Counted from the stretch's first letter, positions 19,927 to 30,957 are shown. The stretch is DNA of 64,000 bases from Edaphovirga cremea (GCF_003332275.1 NZ_QOVA01000003.1:352849-416848), one strand, 5' to 3'. Numbers and translations: made by a program. The notes: generated by a model not told the origin, from the sequence alone.

Positions 19927-21351
19927 ATGAGTACTGAAATTAAAACTCAGGTCGTGGTACTTGGGGCAGGCCCGGCAGGTTACTCTGCCGCCTTTCGTTG
20001 CGCTGATTTAGGTCTTGAAACCGTTCTGGTTGAGCGTTTCTCCACGTTGGGCGGGGTTTGCCTGAATGTGGGTTGTATCCCTTCCAAAGCTCTGCTGCAC
20101 GTGGCGAAAGTTATCTCTGAAGCCAAAGCACTGGAAGAACATGGCATCATCTTTGGTGAGCCAAAAACAGACATTGACAAAGTCCGTCTCTGGAAAGAAA
20201 AAGTCATCAACCAGTTGACCGGTGGTCTGGCTGGCATGGCAAAAGGCCGCAAAGTGAAAGTGGTGACTGGCCAGGGTAAATTTACCGGTGCCAATACTCT
20301 GGAAGTGACCGGTGAAAACGGGACGACTATTGTTAACTTCGACAATGCCATCATCGCAGCGGGCTCCCGTCCGATCCAATTGCCATTTATTCCTCATGAT
20401 GACCCGCGTGTATGGGACTCTACCGATGCACTGGAGCTGAAAACCGTTCCGGAACGTATGCTGGTTATGGGTGGCGGTATTATCGGTCTGGAAATGGGTA
20501 CCGTTTATCACGCGCTGGGCTCCAAGATTGACGTGGTCGAAATGTTTGACCAGGTTATCCCGGCTGCCGACAAAGACGTGGTAAAAGTGTTCACCAAGCG
20601 TATCAGCAAGCAATTCAACCTGATGCTGGAAACCAAAGTGACCGCAGTAGAAGCCAAAGAAGATGGCATCTATGTGACCATGGAAGGTAAAAAGGCCCCG
20701 GCTGAACCGCAACGTTACGATGCCGTGCTGGTGGCAATTGGCCGTGTGCCAAATGGCAAACTGCTGGATGCCGGTCAGGCTGGCGTTGAAGTTGATGACC
20801 GTGGTTTCATCCACGTCGACAAACAAATGCGCTCCAACGTACCGCACATCTACGCGATCGGCGATATCGTCGGTCAGCCAATGCTGGCGCACAAAGGTGT
20901 TCATGAAGGTCACGTCGCGGCAGAAGTTATCTCTGGCAAGAAACACTACTTTGACCCGAAAGTGATCCCATCTATCGCGTACACCGAACCAGAAGTTGCC
21001 TGGGTTGGTCTGACTGAAAAAGAAGCGAAAGAAAAAGGTATCAGCTATGAAACTGCCACCTTCCCGTGGGCAGCGTCTGGCCGTGCTATCGCTTCCGATT
21101 GTGCAGACGGCATGACCAAACTGATTTTCGACAAAGAGTCTCACCGTGTCATCGGTGGTGCGATTGTCGGGACTAACGGCGGCGAGCTGTTGGGCGAGAT
21201 CGGTCTGGCTATCGAGATGGGTTGTGACGCAGAAGATATCGCGCTGACTATCCACGCTCACCCAACGCTGCATGAATCCGTGGGTCTGGCTGCCGAGATT
21301 TATGAAGGTAGCATCACCGACCTGCCGAACGCGAAAGCCAAGAAAAAGTAA
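19927..21351 (+). CDS. lpd: Lpd dihydrolipoamide dehydrogenase E3
   Basis: FAD flavoenzyme that reoxidises dihydrolipoyl groups of the pyruvate and 2-oxoglutarate dehydrogenase complexes and the glycine cleavage system. The 474-residue product has the FAD-binding GAGPAGYSAA, the redox disulphide GGVCLNVGCIPSK, the NAD-binding GGGIIGLEMG and the catalytic HAHPTLHE dyad. Two consecutive ATG codons occur (19924, 19927); the second gives the family N-terminus MSTEIKTQ. Last gene of the pdh operon and possibly also transcribed alone. Confidence 0.99.
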   Translation: MSTEIKTQVVVLGAGPAGYSAAFRCADLGLETVLVERFSTLGGVCLNVGCIPSKALLHVAKVISEAKALEEHGIIFGEPKTDIDKVRLWKEKVINQLTGGLAGMAKGRKVKVVTGQGKFTGANTLEVTGENGTTIVNFDNAIIAAGSRPIQLPFIPHDDPRVWDSTDALELKTVPERMLVMGGGIIGLEMGTVYHALGSKIDVVEMFDQVIPAADKDVVKVFTKRISKQFNLMLETKVTAVEAKEDGIYVTMEGKKAPAEPQRYDAVLVAIGRVPNGKLLDAGQAGVEVDDRGFIHVDKQMRSNVPHIYAIGDIVGQPMLAHKGVHEGHVAAEVISGKKHYFDPKVIPSIAYTEPEVAWVGLTEKEAKEKGISYETATFPWAASGRAIASDCADGMTKLIFDKESHRVIGGAIVGTNGGELLGEIGLAIEMGCDAEDIALTIHAHPTLHESVGLAAEIYEGSITDLPNAKAKKK

Positions 21352-21376
21352 TTCTTTGCTCCGGGTTCAAGACAAG

Positions 21377-21402
21377 CGGCTCCTATTCAGGGGCCGTTTT
21401 TT
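21377..21402 (+). terminator. Terminator after lpd
   Basis: CGGCTCCT pairs with AGGGGCCG (one G:T) across a 4-base loop and is followed by six T residues. Confidence 0.85.
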
Positions 21403-21540
21403 ATTGGTTCCTATTCTCCTCTTAACCCATTGTAACCGCATGGATATTGTGATGTGCTACGGGGAGTTTGCTTTCAGGCAGGCGATCCGGCTGGGTTCAA
21501 CGATTCAGCAAAGATTTAATGTTGCTTTTATGTGAACGAA

Positions 21541-21569
21541 TTAACAACCAATTCAAATCCTGATATGCT
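21541..21569 (+). promoter_or_regulatory. Candidate acnB promoter
   Basis: TTAACA and TATGCT are 17 bases apart, with an upstream TGA giving an extended -10 (TGnTATGCT). The implied 5' leader is about 155 bases long. In E. coli the acnB leader is a target of the small RNA RyhB, which would fit a long leader, but I could not verify a pairing region. The remainder of the 381-bp lpd-acnB gap shows nothing else. Confidence 0.5.
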
Positions 21570-21732
21570 GGCTGAGCGGAACCGGGCACTGTACCTTACA
21601 GTCCAGGACATCGACAGCAGTGACCCGGTAAGATCAAATACGTCGAAACCTCTGTGCATTGCAGATTTTTCAACCCGTTTGATGCATGGATAACCAGGCA
21701 CAATAAATGACAATGAGAGCGAGGAGAAAGTC

Positions 21733-24330
21733 GTGCTAGAAGAATACCGTAAGCACGTGGCCGAGCGTGCTGCAGAGGGCATCGTCCCCAAGCCATTAGA
21801 TGCAATTCAGATGGCGGCGCTGGTTGAATCATTAAAGAATCCGCCTGCGGGCGAAGAAGAATTCCTGTTAGACCTGCTGATTAATCGCGTACCCCCTGGT
21901 GTTGACGAAGCGGCATACGTTAAAGCAGGTTTCCTGGCAGCCATTGCCAAGGACGAAGCCCATTCCCCATTGATTACCCCAGAGAAAGCCATTGAACTGT
22001 TAGGCACCATGCAAGGTGGCTATAACATTCATCCTTTGATTGATGCATTGGACAGCGAAAAGCTGGCACCGATCGCCGCCAAAGCGCTTTCCCATACCCT
22101 GTTGATGTTTGACAACTTCTACGACGTGGAAGAGAAAGCAAAAGCGGGTAACCCTCACGCGAAACAGATTTTACAGTCCTGGGCAGATGCCGATTGGTAT
22201 TTGTCCCGCCCGAAACTGGCTGAGAAAATCACTGTAACGGTGTTCAAGGTCACCGGCGAAACCAACACTGACGATCTCTCCCCAGCCCCTGATGCCTGGT
22301 CACGCCCGGATATTCCTCTGCATGCCCTGGCGATGCTCAAGAATGCCCGTGAAGGGATCAATCCGGATCAGCCGGGTAGCGTGGGTCCGATCAAACAGAT
22401 CGATGAACTGAATAAAAAAGGTTTCCCACTGGCCTATGTCGGCGACGTGGTCGGAACCGGTTCTTCACGTAAATCTGCCACCAACTCCGTGCTGTGGTTC
22501 ATGGGGGATGATATCCCTTATGTGCCGAACAAGCGTGGCGGTGGCGTGGTGCTGGGCAGCAAAATTGCTCCAATCTTCTTTAACACCATGGAAGATGCTG
22601 GCGCGCTGCCGATCGAAGTGGATGTGTCCGAACTGAATATGGGTGACGTCATTGACATCTATCCGTACAAAGGTGAGGTGCGCAACCATTATACCGGCGC
22701 TCTGCTGGCGTCGTTTGAACTGAAAACAGACGTCCTGCTGGATGAGGTTCGCGCAGGCGGCCGTATCCCGTTAATCATTGGCCGCGGTTTAACCACCAAG
22801 GCGCGCGAGGCACTGAATCTGCCGCAAAGCGAAGTCTTCCGCATTGCCAAGCCGGTTGCTGCCAGCAATAAAGGTTTCTCGCTGGCGCAGAAGATGGTCG
22901 GTCGCGCCTGTGGCGTTGCCGGTGTGCGCCCGAATGAATATTGCGAACCCAAGATGACCTCTGTGGGGTCCCAGGACACCACCGGGCCAATGACCCGTGA
23001 CGAACTGAAAGATTTGGCGTGTCTGGGCTTCTCCGCCGATCTGGTGATGCAATCCTTCTGTCATACCGCCGCTTACCCGAAACCGGTGGATGTGACGACT
23101 CACCATACGCTGCCAGACTTTATTATGAACCGTGGCGGTGTTTCCCTGCGTCCAGGCGATGGCATCATCCACTCCTGGCTGAACCGTATGCTGTTGCCTG
23201 ATACCGTGGGCACCGGTGGCGATTCCCATACCCGTTTCCCGATCGGCATTTCCTTCCCGGCGGGGTCCGGACTGGTGGCCTTTGCTGCCGCCACTGGCGT
23301 GATGCCGCTGGACATGCCTGAATCTGTGCTGGTGCGCTTCAAAGGCAAAATGCAGCCTGGCATTACTTTGCGCGATCTGGTGCACGCCATTCCTTACTAT
23401 GCGATTCAACAGGGTCTGCTGACCGTAGAGAAGAAAGGCAAGACGAATATCTTTTCTGGCCGCATTCTGGAAATCGAAGGTTTGCCAGAGCTTAAAGTTG
23501 AACAGGCCTTTGAATTGGCCGACGCCTCCGCAGAACGTTCCGCAGCAGGCTGTACGATCAAGTTGGATCAGGCACCGATTATCGAGTACCTCAGCTCCAA
23601 TATCGTACTGCTGAAGTGGATGATCGCTGAAGGTTATGGCAATCGTCGCACGCTGGAACGCCGCATTAAAGGTATGGAGAGCTGGCTGGCAGATCCTAAG
23701 TTGCTCGAAGCCGATGCCGATGCGGAATACGCTGCGGTGATCGAAATCGATCTGGCCGAGATCAATCAACCGATTCTCTGCGCGCCAAACGATCCTGATG
23801 ACGCACGCCTGCTGTCTGATGTAGCCAATAGCAAAATCGATGAAGTCTTTATCGGTTCTTGCATGACCAACATCGGTCACTTCCGTGCCGCCGGTAAACT
23901 GCTGGATCAGCACAAAGGCCAGTTGCCAACCCGCCTGTGGGTTGCACCGCCAACCAAGATGGATGCCGCACAACTGACTGAAGAGGGTTATTACAGCGTC
24001 TTTGGTAAAAGTGGGGCACGTATCGAGATACCGGGCTGTTCGCTGTGCATGGGCAACCAGGCACGGGTGGCAGACGGGGCAACCGTGGTCTCAACGTCCA
24101 CGCGTAACTTCCCGAACCGCTTGGGTACCGGTGCAAATGTCTATCTGGCTTCTGCTGAACTGGCGGCCATTGCGTCCCTGCTGGGCCGTTTGCCGACGCC
24201 GGAAGAGTATCTGGGCTATATGGAGCAGGTTGATAAGACGGCGTCAGACACTTATCGCTATCTGAACTTCGACAAGCTGAATGAATACACGGAAAAAGCT
24301 GACGGCGTGATCTTCCAAACCGCGGTGTAA
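21733..24330 (+). CDS. acnB: AcnB aconitate hydratase B
   Basis: Main TCA-cycle aconitase, also acting on 2-methylisocitrate; the apo form binds mRNA when iron is short. The 865-residue length equals E. coli AcnB. The start is GTG at 21733 after GCGAGGAGAAAG; the N-terminus ([17 protein letters not shown]) matches. The 4Fe-4S cysteines are in [10 protein letters not shown] and CSLCMGNQ. An N-terminal HEAT-like domain, then the swivelling domain, precede the catalytic domains, the AcnB order. A strong terminator follows. Confidence 0.99.
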   Translation: MLEEYRKHVAERAAEGIVPKPLDAIQMAALVESLKNPPAGEEEFLLDLLINRVPPGVDEAAYVKAGFLAAIAKDEAHSPLITPEKAIELLGTMQGGYNIHPLIDALDSEKLAPIAAKALSHTLLMFDNFYDVEEKAKAGNPHAKQILQSWADADWYLSRPKLAEKITVTVFKVTGETNTDDLSPAPDAWSRPDIPLHALAMLKNAREGINPDQPGSVGPIKQIDELNKKGFPLAYVGDVVGTGSSRKSATNSVLWFMGDDIPYVPNKRGGGVVLGSKIAPIFFNTMEDAGALPIEVDVSELNMGDVIDIYPYKGEVRNHYTGALLASFELKTDVLLDEVRAGGRIPLIIGRGLTTKAREALNLPQSEVFRIAKPVAASNKGFSLAQKMVGRACGVAGVRPNEYCEPKMTSVGSQDTTGPMTRDELKDLACLGFSADLVMQSFCHTAAYPKPVDVTTHHTLPDFIMNRGGVSLRPGDGIIHSWLNRMLLPDTVGTGGDSHTRFPIGISFPAGSGLVAFAAATGVMPLDMPESVLVRFKGKMQPGITLRDLVHAIPYYAIQQGLLTVEKKGKTNIFSGRILEIEGLPELKVEQAFELADASAERSAAGCTIKLDQAPIIEYLSSNIVLLKWMIAEGYGNRRTLERRIKGMESWLADPKLLEADADAEYAAVIEIDLAEINQPILCAPNDPDDARLLSDVANSKIDEVFIGSCMTNIGHFRAAGKLLDQHKGQLPTRLWVAPPTKMDAAQLTEEGYYSVFGKSGARIEIPGCSLCMGNQARVADGATVVSTSTRNFPNRLGTGANVYLASAELAAIASLLGRLPTPEEYLGYMEQVDKTASDTYRYLNFDKLNEYTEKADGVIFQTAV

Positions 24331-24355
24331 AACGTTATTGTTCGTGACAGTGTGT

Positions 24356-24379
24356 GGGAGGCTCCGGCCTCCCTTTTTT
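24356..24379 (+). terminator. Terminator after acnB
   Basis: GGGAGGC and GCCTCCC form a perfect 7-bp stem with the stable loop TCCG, followed by six T residues. Confidence 0.9.
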
Positions 24380-24468
24380 ATTGGCTTTTTTTAACCATAA
24401 CTGCGAGCGATCGCGTAGTCCGCGTGTCGGGAATGTTTACACTAAGAGAAAACAGCGGAGACGACATT

Positions 24469-24831
24469 ATGGACTATGAATTTTTACGGGACGTAACCGG
24501 GCAAGTTCAGGTCAGATTTTCGATGGGACATGAAGTTGTCGGTCATTGGTTCAATGAGGAAGTCAAAGGCGATATGCACTTGCTGGCTAAAGTTGAAGCC
24601 GCGGCAGCAGACGTCAAAGGCAGCGAGCGCCACTGGCAACTGGAAGGCCATGAATACACGCTATGGCTGGACGGGGAAGAGGTGATGATCCGCGCCAACC
24701 TGCTGGAGTTTGAGGGCGATGAGATTGAAGAGGGCATGGCTTACTACGACGAAGAGAGCCTGTCATTGTGCGGTGTGGAGGACTTCTTGCAGGTAATTCA
24801 AAAATATCGCGAGTTTGCCGCTGGTTGCTGA
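24469..24831 (+). CDS. yacL: YacL, UPF0231 family protein
   Basis: This 120-residue acidic cytoplasmic protein matches YacL of E. coli in length, sequence ([20 protein letters not shown]) and position after acnB. No biochemical function is established for the family. The start at 24469 is preceded by GGAG; the open frame continues 117 bases upstream but that part is unlike the family and overlaps the acnB terminator. Confidence 0.92.
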   Translation: MDYEFLRDVTGQVQVRFSMGHEVVGHWFNEEVKGDMHLLAKVEAAAADVKGSERHWQLEGHEYTLWLDGEEVMIRANLLEFEGDEIEEGMAYYDEESLSLCGVEDFLQVIQKYREFAAGC

Positions 24832-24958
24832 CAGGAGGACTGATTTCCCTCGATCTGCCTATCACTGCATTTGCGATCATGAATTGAGGTGTCAGACTTC
24901 GCAGAGACATCTATTCCGTGCGGTAGATTTGAGCCTGATCCTGACCAGATAAACCATA

Positions 24959-24984
24959 ACGCCCTTCTGGTTGGCGAAGGGCGT
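24959..24984 (-). terminator. Hairpin at the 3' end of speD
   Basis: ACGCCCTTC pairs perfectly with GAAGGGCGT. It lies in the 196-bp convergent gap between yacL and speD. The downstream T content is low on both strands, so it is a weak terminator, most likely for speED. Confidence 0.5.
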
Positions 24985-25027
24985 CAGGCAGCTATATGGT
25001 CAACTATATGGGCAGATAGGGGCCGAA

Positions 25028-25822
25028 TTACACCGTCGGGATGTTCCTGCCGTAGTAAATCTCTTGCATCTCTTTATACAGCAGAGTGGTTATCTCTTTG
25101 CGTTCGCCAACGCTCAACTCTTCCGGTTGCGCGTTGAATAGATAGTGGTTCAAATCAAAATCTTTCAACAGCATTTTGGTATGAAAGATATTTTCCTGAT
25201 AAACGTTAACATCCATCATGTGGTACAGCGATCTCATGTCATCAGACATAAAATTCTGTATCGAATTAATCTCGTGGTCGATGTAATGCTTCACACCCTG
25301 TACATCACGGGTAAAACCACGGACGCGATAGTCCATGGTAACAATGTCTGATTCCAACTGGTGGATGAGGTAATTCAGCGCTTTCAGTGGCGAGATCACC
25401 CCACAGGTTGATACCTCGATATCGGCACGGAAAGTACACAATCCACCCTGCGGATGGCTTTCCGGATAGGTATGAACGCAGATGTGACTTTTATCCAGAT
25501 GGGCGACCACGGAGTGGGGCAGGGGTCCCGGATGTTCTGAGGTGTCGACATCATTCGGGTCCATCGGCTCTTCACTCACCAGGATGGTTACGCTGGCACC
25601 CTGGGGATCGTAATCCTGTCGCGCAACGTTGAGAATGTTCGCACCAATGATCGAACAGGTTTCTGTCAGGATCTCGGTCAGGCGATTGGCATTGTATTGT
25701 TCGTCAATGTAGGCGATATAGCCGTCGCGGTCGTCTGCTGTCTTGGCATAACAGATATCGTAGATACAAAAACTCAGGCTTTTGGTCAGATTATTGAAGC
25801 CGTGCAGTTTTAGCTTATGCAA
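25028..25822 (-). CDS. speD: SpeD S-adenosylmethionine decarboxylase proenzyme
   Basis: Makes decarboxylated AdoMet, the aminopropyl donor for spermidine. The 264-residue proenzyme equals E. coli SpeD in length and has the self-cleavage site [13 protein letters not shown]; serine 112 becomes the pyruvoyl cofactor. It lies downstream of speE in one transcript with a 35-bp gap, so both spermidine-forming enzymes are made together. Confidence 0.98.
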   Translation of the reverse strand: MHKLKLHGFNNLTKSLSFCIYDICYAKTADDRDGYIAYIDEQYNANRLTEILTETCSIIGANILNVARQDYDPQGASVTILVSEEPMDPNDVDTSEHPGPLPHSVVAHLDKSHICVHTYPESHPQGGLCTFRADIEVSTCGVISPLKALNYLIHQLESDIVTMDYRVRGFTRDVQGVKHYIDHEINSIQNFMSDDMRSLYHMMDVNVYQENIFHTKMLLKDFDLNHYLFNAQPEELSVGERKEITTLLYKEMQEIYYGRNIPTV

Positions 25823-25857
25823 TTTGGTTCACCCCCTTATGGACGCAGTTCGCAAGG

Positions 25858-26715
25858 TTATGCAGAAAGTGCATTCAACAAATATTGTGGCAATGCAAAA
25901 CTGGCAACATGAATTGCCGGGTTGTAGTAATGACATTGTAGACCCGCTGCATGAAAGCGTTGTTGCAATGTCGCAACGTCGTGTTGGCGCAGCACCGGAC
26001 TGTTTGTCGCCCAGGCGAAAGTCATAATGCCGCCGTAATACGTCGGGATCGCCGCCTGATAGAAACTGACGTCAGAAAAGTAGTGGCTCAGTTTTTTATG
26101 ACTGTTTACCGCTTCATCCTGCTGCAAGAAACAGACGCCATTCTGCGCGACGAAAATACCGCCTTCATTCAGGCAACGCTGGCAGCCCTGATAAAAATCT
26201 GAGGTAAACAGGCTCTCGCCAGGCCCAATCGGATCGGTGCAATCAGAGATGATCACATCAAATTTTTCGCTGGTCTGATTAACGAAATTCACACCGTCTT
26301 CGATCACCAGATGAAAGCGTGGATCCTCGTAGGCCCCAGCGCTATGGTTCGGCAGATATTGACGGCAGAACGTCACAACGCCAGCATCGATCTCAACCAT
26401 CGTGATATGTTCGACGTTGCGATGGCGGCACACTTCACGCAGCATGGCACCGTCGCCACCGCCAATGATCAGTACGCGTTTGGCCTGACCGTGGGCCAGT
26501 AGCGGCACATGCGTCATCATTTCATGATAAATGAACTCATCACGTTCTGTCGTCTGCACAACGCCATCCAGCGCCATCACCCGTCCCAACACCTGATTCT
26601 CGAAAATAATCAGATCCTGATGCGCCGTTTTTTCACGGTACACCTCTTTGTCGACGGTAAAATACTGGCCAAAACCAGCATGCAGCGTTTCATACCACAT
26701 CTCTTTCTGGGACAT
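25858..26715 (-). CDS. speE: SpeE spermidine synthase
   Basis: Transfers the aminopropyl group from decarboxylated AdoMet to putrescine. The 285-residue product has the AdoMet-binding [11 protein letters not shown], the acidic MVEIDAGV and the catalytic SDCTDPIGP. First gene of speE-speD. The 142-bp gap upstream to yacC must contain its promoter; I see no outstanding motif there. Length is close to E. coli SpeE (288). Confidence 0.98.
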   Translation of the reverse strand: MSQKEMWYETLHAGFGQYFTVDKEVYREKTAHQDLIIFENQVLGRVMALDGVVQTTERDEFIYHEMMTHVPLLAHGQAKRVLIIGGGDGAMLREVCRHRNVEHITMVEIDAGVVTFCRQYLPNHSAGAYEDPRFHLVIEDGVNFVNQTSEKFDVIISDCTDPIGPGESLFTSDFYQGCQRCLNEGGIFVAQNGVCFLQQDEAVNSHKKLSHYFSDVSFYQAAIPTYYGGIMTFAWATNSPVLRQHDVATLQQRFHAAGLQCHYYNPAIHVASFALPQYLLNALSA

Positions 26716-26857
26716 GTTTGGGGTTCTCTCCTCATAAGAGCCATCTGTAAAGGATAGTGTGGGGTGAAAAAGGGAGCAAAATCCGCAGGACCGCGGGCCG
26801 GGTCGACTGTTCTTACAGCAAAGCCGTAGCGTCTACTGGAAAGGCGGGGCTGATAGA

Positions 26858-27205
26858 TTACTGGGCATATGCCAGCAGACTCAATGAGTCGCGCGCCAGA
26901 GATTTGCATTTGATGGGTGTAGGAATGGCAATCCCGCTGAGGTCGCGGTAGCTCTCTTCACCTAACTGGCGCATGTTGAAACTGTTGTAATTCGCCAGAT
27001 CCCACCGATTCTGCTGAGCAAAGTAAACAATGGCCTGCTTGATTTGCGCATTGGGCAACTCATTGTAACCGCAGTTATTTTTCAAATAAACGAACACCGC
27101 AGTGAGATCGGCCAGATCTTCAGCTTCGGATTCGCTTAACGCCTGACTGGCAGAAGAAAACCCCAGTAGGGTTAGCAACAGCATCGCTAGTGTTGTTTTT
27201 TTCAT
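26858..27205 (-). CDS. yacC: YacC, PulS/OutS-like secreted protein
   Basis: A 115-residue exported protein with a clear signal peptide (MKKTTLAMLLLTLLGFSSASQA) and two cysteines (about residues 45 and 100) likely to form a disulphide. It matches E. coli YacC in length and place, and belongs to the PulS/OutS pilotin family, whose lipoprotein members deliver the type II secretin to the outer membrane. It lacks a lipobox cysteine, so it should be periplasmic rather than lipid-anchored. No type II secretion genes are nearby, so its partner is unknown. Confidence 0.88.
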   Translation of the reverse strand: MKKTTLAMLLLTLLGFSSASQALSESEAEDLADLTAVFVYLKNNCGYNELPNAQIKQAIVYFAQQNRWDLANYNSFNMRQLGEESYRDLSGIAIPTPIKCKSLARDSLSLLAYAQ

Positions 27206-27255
27206 TGCGGTTATAGACTCATTAAGGTTTTAAAACGTTACACACACATATCAAT

Positions 27256-27290
27256 AGTGGCATTAAATATCCAAAAGTGGCACTAAATAT
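27256..27290. repeat. Two 15-bp direct repeats spaced 20 bp
   Basis: AGTGGCATTAAATAT (27256-27270) and AGTGGCACTAAATAT (27276-27290) differ at one base and start exactly 20 bases apart, close to two helical turns. They lie between yacC and the cueO promoter and could be paired protein-binding sites. Confidence 0.55.
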
Positions 27291-27311
27291 TATTCCTGCA
27301 AGATATCAATC

Positions 27312-27342
27312 TTGACCTTGCCGTAAGGGCAGGGTTTAGACT
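27312..27342 (+). promoter_or_regulatory. CueR-type copper-responsive promoter of cueO
   Basis: TTGACC and TAGACT are separated by 19 bases, the over-long spacer typical of MerR-family promoters. The spacer contains the dyad ACCTTGCC-n5-GGCAGGGT, matching the CueR operators of E. coli copA and cueO. It lies 39 bases before the cueO start. cueR itself is not in the window. Confidence 0.85.
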
Positions 27343-27380
27343 CCAGCCCTTCCTGATTTTTTGCCAAAAGGAACCGAGCC

Positions 27381-29015
27381 ATGCAACGCCGTGATTTTAT
27401 TAAGCTCACAGCAGCTTTGGGAGCATCCACGACCTTACCTTTCTGGAGTGGAAATGTCTTTGCAGCCGATCGCCCTGCGCTTCCCATTCCCCCTTTGCTG
27501 GAACCTGATGCCACAGGAGTGATAAATCTCCAGTTGCAACGCGGCAAAAGCCAACTCGTGCCGAGGAAAATAACCGATACCTGGGGAGTGAATGGTGGTC
27601 TGTTGGGACCTGCGCTGCGCTTGCAACGCGGTAATTCAGTGACCATTAATATTCATAATACATTACCGGACGTCAATACCGTTCATTGGCATGGATTGGA
27701 AGTGCCGGGTGATGTGGATGGCGGCCCACAAGCAGAAATCGCGCCAGGCGGCCAAAGAACCGTCACATTCACCGTCGATCAACCTGCCGCGACCTGTTGG
27801 TTTCACCCCCATACCCACGGAAAAACCGGGTATCAGGTGGCGCAAGGGTTGGGTGGGCTGGTGTTAGTGGAGGATAAGGCTGGCGGTGCGCTGACGCTGC
27901 CTAAACAGTGGGGCGTGGATGATATTCCGCTGATCATGCAAGACAAGCGGTTTACCCCGAACGGGCAAATTGACTATCAACTCGACATCATGAGCGCTGC
28001 GGTTGGCTGGTTTGGCGATCATCTGTTTACCAACGGTGCGTCCTATCCACAACACATTGCGCCCCGCGGCTGGCTGAGGCTGCGCCTGCTGAATGGTTGC
28101 AATGCGCGCTCTTTGAATCTGGCGACCAGTGATGACAGGCCGCTGTATGTCATTGCCAGTGATGGCGGTTTCCTCGCTGAACCCGTGAAGGTGACGGAGT
28201 TGCCGATATTGATGGGCGAGCGTTTCGAAGTTCTGGTTGATACCTCTGATGGCAAAGCGTTTGATTTGGTGACACTGCCCGTGACGCAAATGGGTATGAC
28301 GCTGGCACCCTTTGATCGCCCACTGCCTGTCGTGCGAATCCAGCCCTCACTTGCCACTGGCAGTATAACGCTCCCGGATTCCCTGATTGCGCTTCCATCG
28401 CTACCGACCATTGAGGCACTGCCCCAACGTATGCTGCAACTGATGATGGATCCGCAACTCGATATGCTTGGTATGCAGGCGTTGATGGAGCGTTATGGCC
28501 ATCAGGCGATGGCTGGCATGTCGATGTCAGGACATAGTATGCCGCAAGGCAAGAGCGACATGCCTGCCATGGATCACGGTCAGATGCCGGGCATGGATCA
28601 TGGCAATATGGCCGGTATGGATCACAGCCAGATGCAGGGAAGGGATAAGCCCGCAGACGGTTTTGATTTCATGAATGGCAACCGGATTAACGGTAAGGCG
28701 TTTGATATGTTCCAACCTTCATTTGATGTTAAACGCGGCCAATATGAGAAATGGACGATCTCCGGCGTGGGCGACATGATGTTGCATCCATTCCATATCC
28801 ACGGTGCACAATTCCGCATTCTGACCGAGAACGGCCAGCCACCCGCTGCACACCGTCGCGGCTGGAAAGATACGGTCAAGGTCGAAGGCGATCGCAGCGA
28901 AGTTCTGGTGCGTTTCAATCATCTGGCTAGCAGGGAACATGCCTACATGGCCCATTGCCATCTGCTGGAACATGAAGATACGGGCATGATGATGGGCTTT
29001 ACTGTGAGTGCGTAG
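27381..29015 (+). CDS. cueO: CueO multicopper oxidase
   Basis: Periplasmic cuprous oxidase that protects against copper. The 544-residue protein has a Tat signal ([15 protein letters not shown]), three cupredoxin domains and the copper-binding motifs HWHG, HPHTHG, HPFHIHG and [12 protein letters not shown]. The methionine/histidine-rich insert before domain 3 (about residues 375-415) contains repeated MDHGQM-like units and is fuller than in E. coli CueO (516 residues). The copper-responsive promoter just upstream supports the function. A small 8-bp hairpin follows at 29025-29049. Confidence 0.97.
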   Translation: MQRRDFIKLTAALGASTTLPFWSGNVFAADRPALPIPPLLEPDATGVINLQLQRGKSQLVPRKITDTWGVNGGLLGPALRLQRGNSVTINIHNTLPDVNTVHWHGLEVPGDVDGGPQAEIAPGGQRTVTFTVDQPAATCWFHPHTHGKTGYQVAQGLGGLVLVEDKAGGALTLPKQWGVDDIPLIMQDKRFTPNGQIDYQLDIMSAAVGWFGDHLFTNGASYPQHIAPRGWLRLRLLNGCNARSLNLATSDDRPLYVIASDGGFLAEPVKVTELPILMGERFEVLVDTSDGKAFDLVTLPVTQMGMTLAPFDRPLPVVRIQPSLATGSITLPDSLIALPSLPTIEALPQRMLQLMMDPQLDMLGMQALMERYGHQAMAGMSMSGHSMPQGKSDMPAMDHGQMPGMDHGNMAGMDHSQMQGRDKPADGFDFMNGNRINGKAFDMFQPSFDVKRGQYEKWTISGVGDMMLHPFHIHGAQFRILTENGQPPAAHRRGWKDTVKVEGDRSEVLVRFNHLASREHAYMAHCHLLEHEDTGMMMGFTVSA

Positions 29016-29237
29016 ACTGCCTTACTGCATTTTTATCCCCGAAATGCAGCCCGGCTATCACTGAAACAAAATCACACGGTTATATACCCCTTTAAACACT
29101 GTTGTTGTTGCCTAATCTTTGGTCACATGTCGACAATGAGGTTTCATTGAGCGCCATAACAGACCGATTTATCTCACTTTTTTATCCATAGCTTCAAGAT
29201 ATAAGACCTGTCATATCAATCCATAGGGGGAATCTAA

Positions 29238-30646
29238 ATGGATTTTGCTGCTGCCATTGCAGACACAGGACAGTCCCGCTATAGCCTTCATATCAACAAC
29301 AGTCCGGTAAAACCTGATGTCTTGCGCTTTCGGGGACGCAAGGCATTAAGCGAGCCGTTTAAATGGGACATTGAGTTCACCACGCCACCGGGTAATATTG
29401 CCCCTGAGCAGGTGCTGATGAAGTATGCGTCCTTTCGGATGCGCAGCGGCAAAAATGTCCATGGCATTATTACCCGTCTGGAGTGGCTATCAACCTCTGC
29501 TGACCAGTCGCACTACACCATCACGCTGAGTTCCCGCCTGGCGCTGCTGTCGTATACCCGCAAATGTGCTGTATTCCAGAATCAGTCAGTGACGGAGGTG
29601 GTGGAGCAGGTACTGCGTCAGCACGGGCTGGAAGGGACTGATTTTGAGTTTCGTCTGGAGCGCACTTATCCGCCACGCGAGGTAATAACCCAGTGGCGGG
29701 AAACGGACCTCGAATTTATTCAGCGAATCCTCTCAGAGGTGGGCATTTACTGGCGCACGGAGATGGACAATACCCGTGACCTGGACGTTTTCATTTTTGC
29801 TGATAGCCAGCTTAACTATCAGTTTGATGTGCGTCTGCCGTACAGCGAACCATCCGGCCTGTACGATGGTGCAGAAGAATCAGTGTGGGGTGTACGCACC
29901 TGGCACAACGTGGTGACCGGTAGTGTCGCCACGCGTGACTATAACTACCGCACTGCCACCACGCCGCTGGATGCGACGGTTCGCGTCCGTAACGATGCCG
30001 TGACCACGGGTGAACACTACCGCTATGCAGCCCCTTACCGGGAGGCGGGTGACGACACCAACCCGACGCCTGAAACTGAAAGCGGTGCGTTTACGCCCGA
30101 CTCCACCACGAACGCGAACTGAATAAATCTTCCCGTATTCACCTGTTCAGTAATGCCTCACACCTGACTCCGGGCCAGGTGCTGGAGCCGCAGGGCAGCG
30201 TGATTGCCGCGCTGAAAGAAGGCGTCATCATTACACTCGCCACCTTCCAGGCATCCCGTGATTCCCGCCTGCACGTCTCCATCTGGGGCATGCCGTACAC
30301 TGAACGCTACTGCTTCCGTCCGGTGGACATCCCGCGCCCTGAAATTCACGGCACGCTCCCGGCCCGCGTTGAAAGCCGCGAGATACATGATATTTACGCA
30401 CACCTGGATGAACAGGGACGTTACCGGGTGAGGCTGGATTTTGACCGCAATAATAGTGAGCTGGGTTATGCATATCTGTGGCTGCGCATGGCAAAACCGT
30501 ATACCGGTGATACCTATGGCTGGCACACGCCGCTTATTGACGGCACCGAGGTGGCGATTGCCTACAGCAACGGTGATATTGACCTGCCGTATATCTCCCA
30601 CGCCATGCATGACTCTGAACACACCGATGTTGTGAACCGTGATTGA
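29238..30646 (+). pseudogene. vgrG: vgrG remnant: frameshifted and C-terminally truncated type VI secretion spike gene
   Basis: Residues 1-287 read as VgrG (gp27-like domain: SLHINNSPVKPDVLRFRGRK, WRETDLEFIQRILSEVGIYW). At 30090-30093 the reading frame is lost: after SGAF the frame reads TPDSTT and stops at 30121. One extra T in the run TTT restores YARL-HHERELNKSSR..., and the gp5-like part continues in the other frame to 30646. That frame ends at VVNRD, where intact VgrG proteins continue with the needle domain for over 100 more residues. So it is both frameshifted and truncated. A ribosome binding site (AGGGGGAA) precedes the start. No hcp or other T6SS gene is beside it. Confidence 0.88.
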
Positions 30647-30870
30647 TGGTGGTTCAAAAGCCAAAGACGACCCACCAGCCAATCATATTGTCGATGTTTG
30701 CAATTAAACTCGATAACTGCCTGATTTTATGGATGCTAATTTTTGCGCACAATGATTTGTCTGTTCTTTGTTCATCATCATCGCAGCCAGCAAGAGGAAG
30801 AAAATCACTCTGGGCAGCTTTGCTCTATGTTACGGGCTGCGTCATCAATTTTTATAGGGGTGCTGTAGGG

Positions 30871-30957
30871 GTGGCTCGCTGGTATAATGTTATTGCTGTT
30901 CTCGTGCTGGTGGGTGGGTGCGAGGCTGTACAAAGTAATGTGTATCAACCGGTGTAG
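30871..30957 (+). CDS. Possible fragment of a small lipoprotein
   Basis: A 28-codon frame starting at GTG (preceded by GTAGGG) encodes ARWYNVIAVLVLVGGCEA, which resembles a lipoprotein signal with a VGGC lipobox, then stops after ten more codons. Lipoprotein immunity genes often follow vgrG, so it could be the N-terminal remnant of one, but this is speculative. The 379-bp gap from 30647 to 31025 otherwise contains no gene that I can support. Confidence 0.25.
   Translation: MARWYNVIAVLVLVGGCEAVQSNVYQPV

Noticed and set aside
20008..21273. 421-codon open frame antisense to lpd
   Set aside because: Shadow of lpd; residue composition (many His, Gln, Phe) is typical of reversed codons and the sense gene is complete.
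22789..23973. 394-codon open frame antisense to acnB
   Set aside because: Shadow of acnB for the same reasons.
30158..30682. 174-codon frame antisense to the vgrG remnant
   Set aside because: It spans the vgrG truncation point and shows no recognisable domain; explained as a shadow of the sense coding frame.
30643..30957. 104-codon frame after the vgrG remnant as a full gene
   Set aside because: It starts at the vgrG stop with no binding site, has no recognisable fold, and only its last 28 codons look protein-like (listed separately at low confidence).
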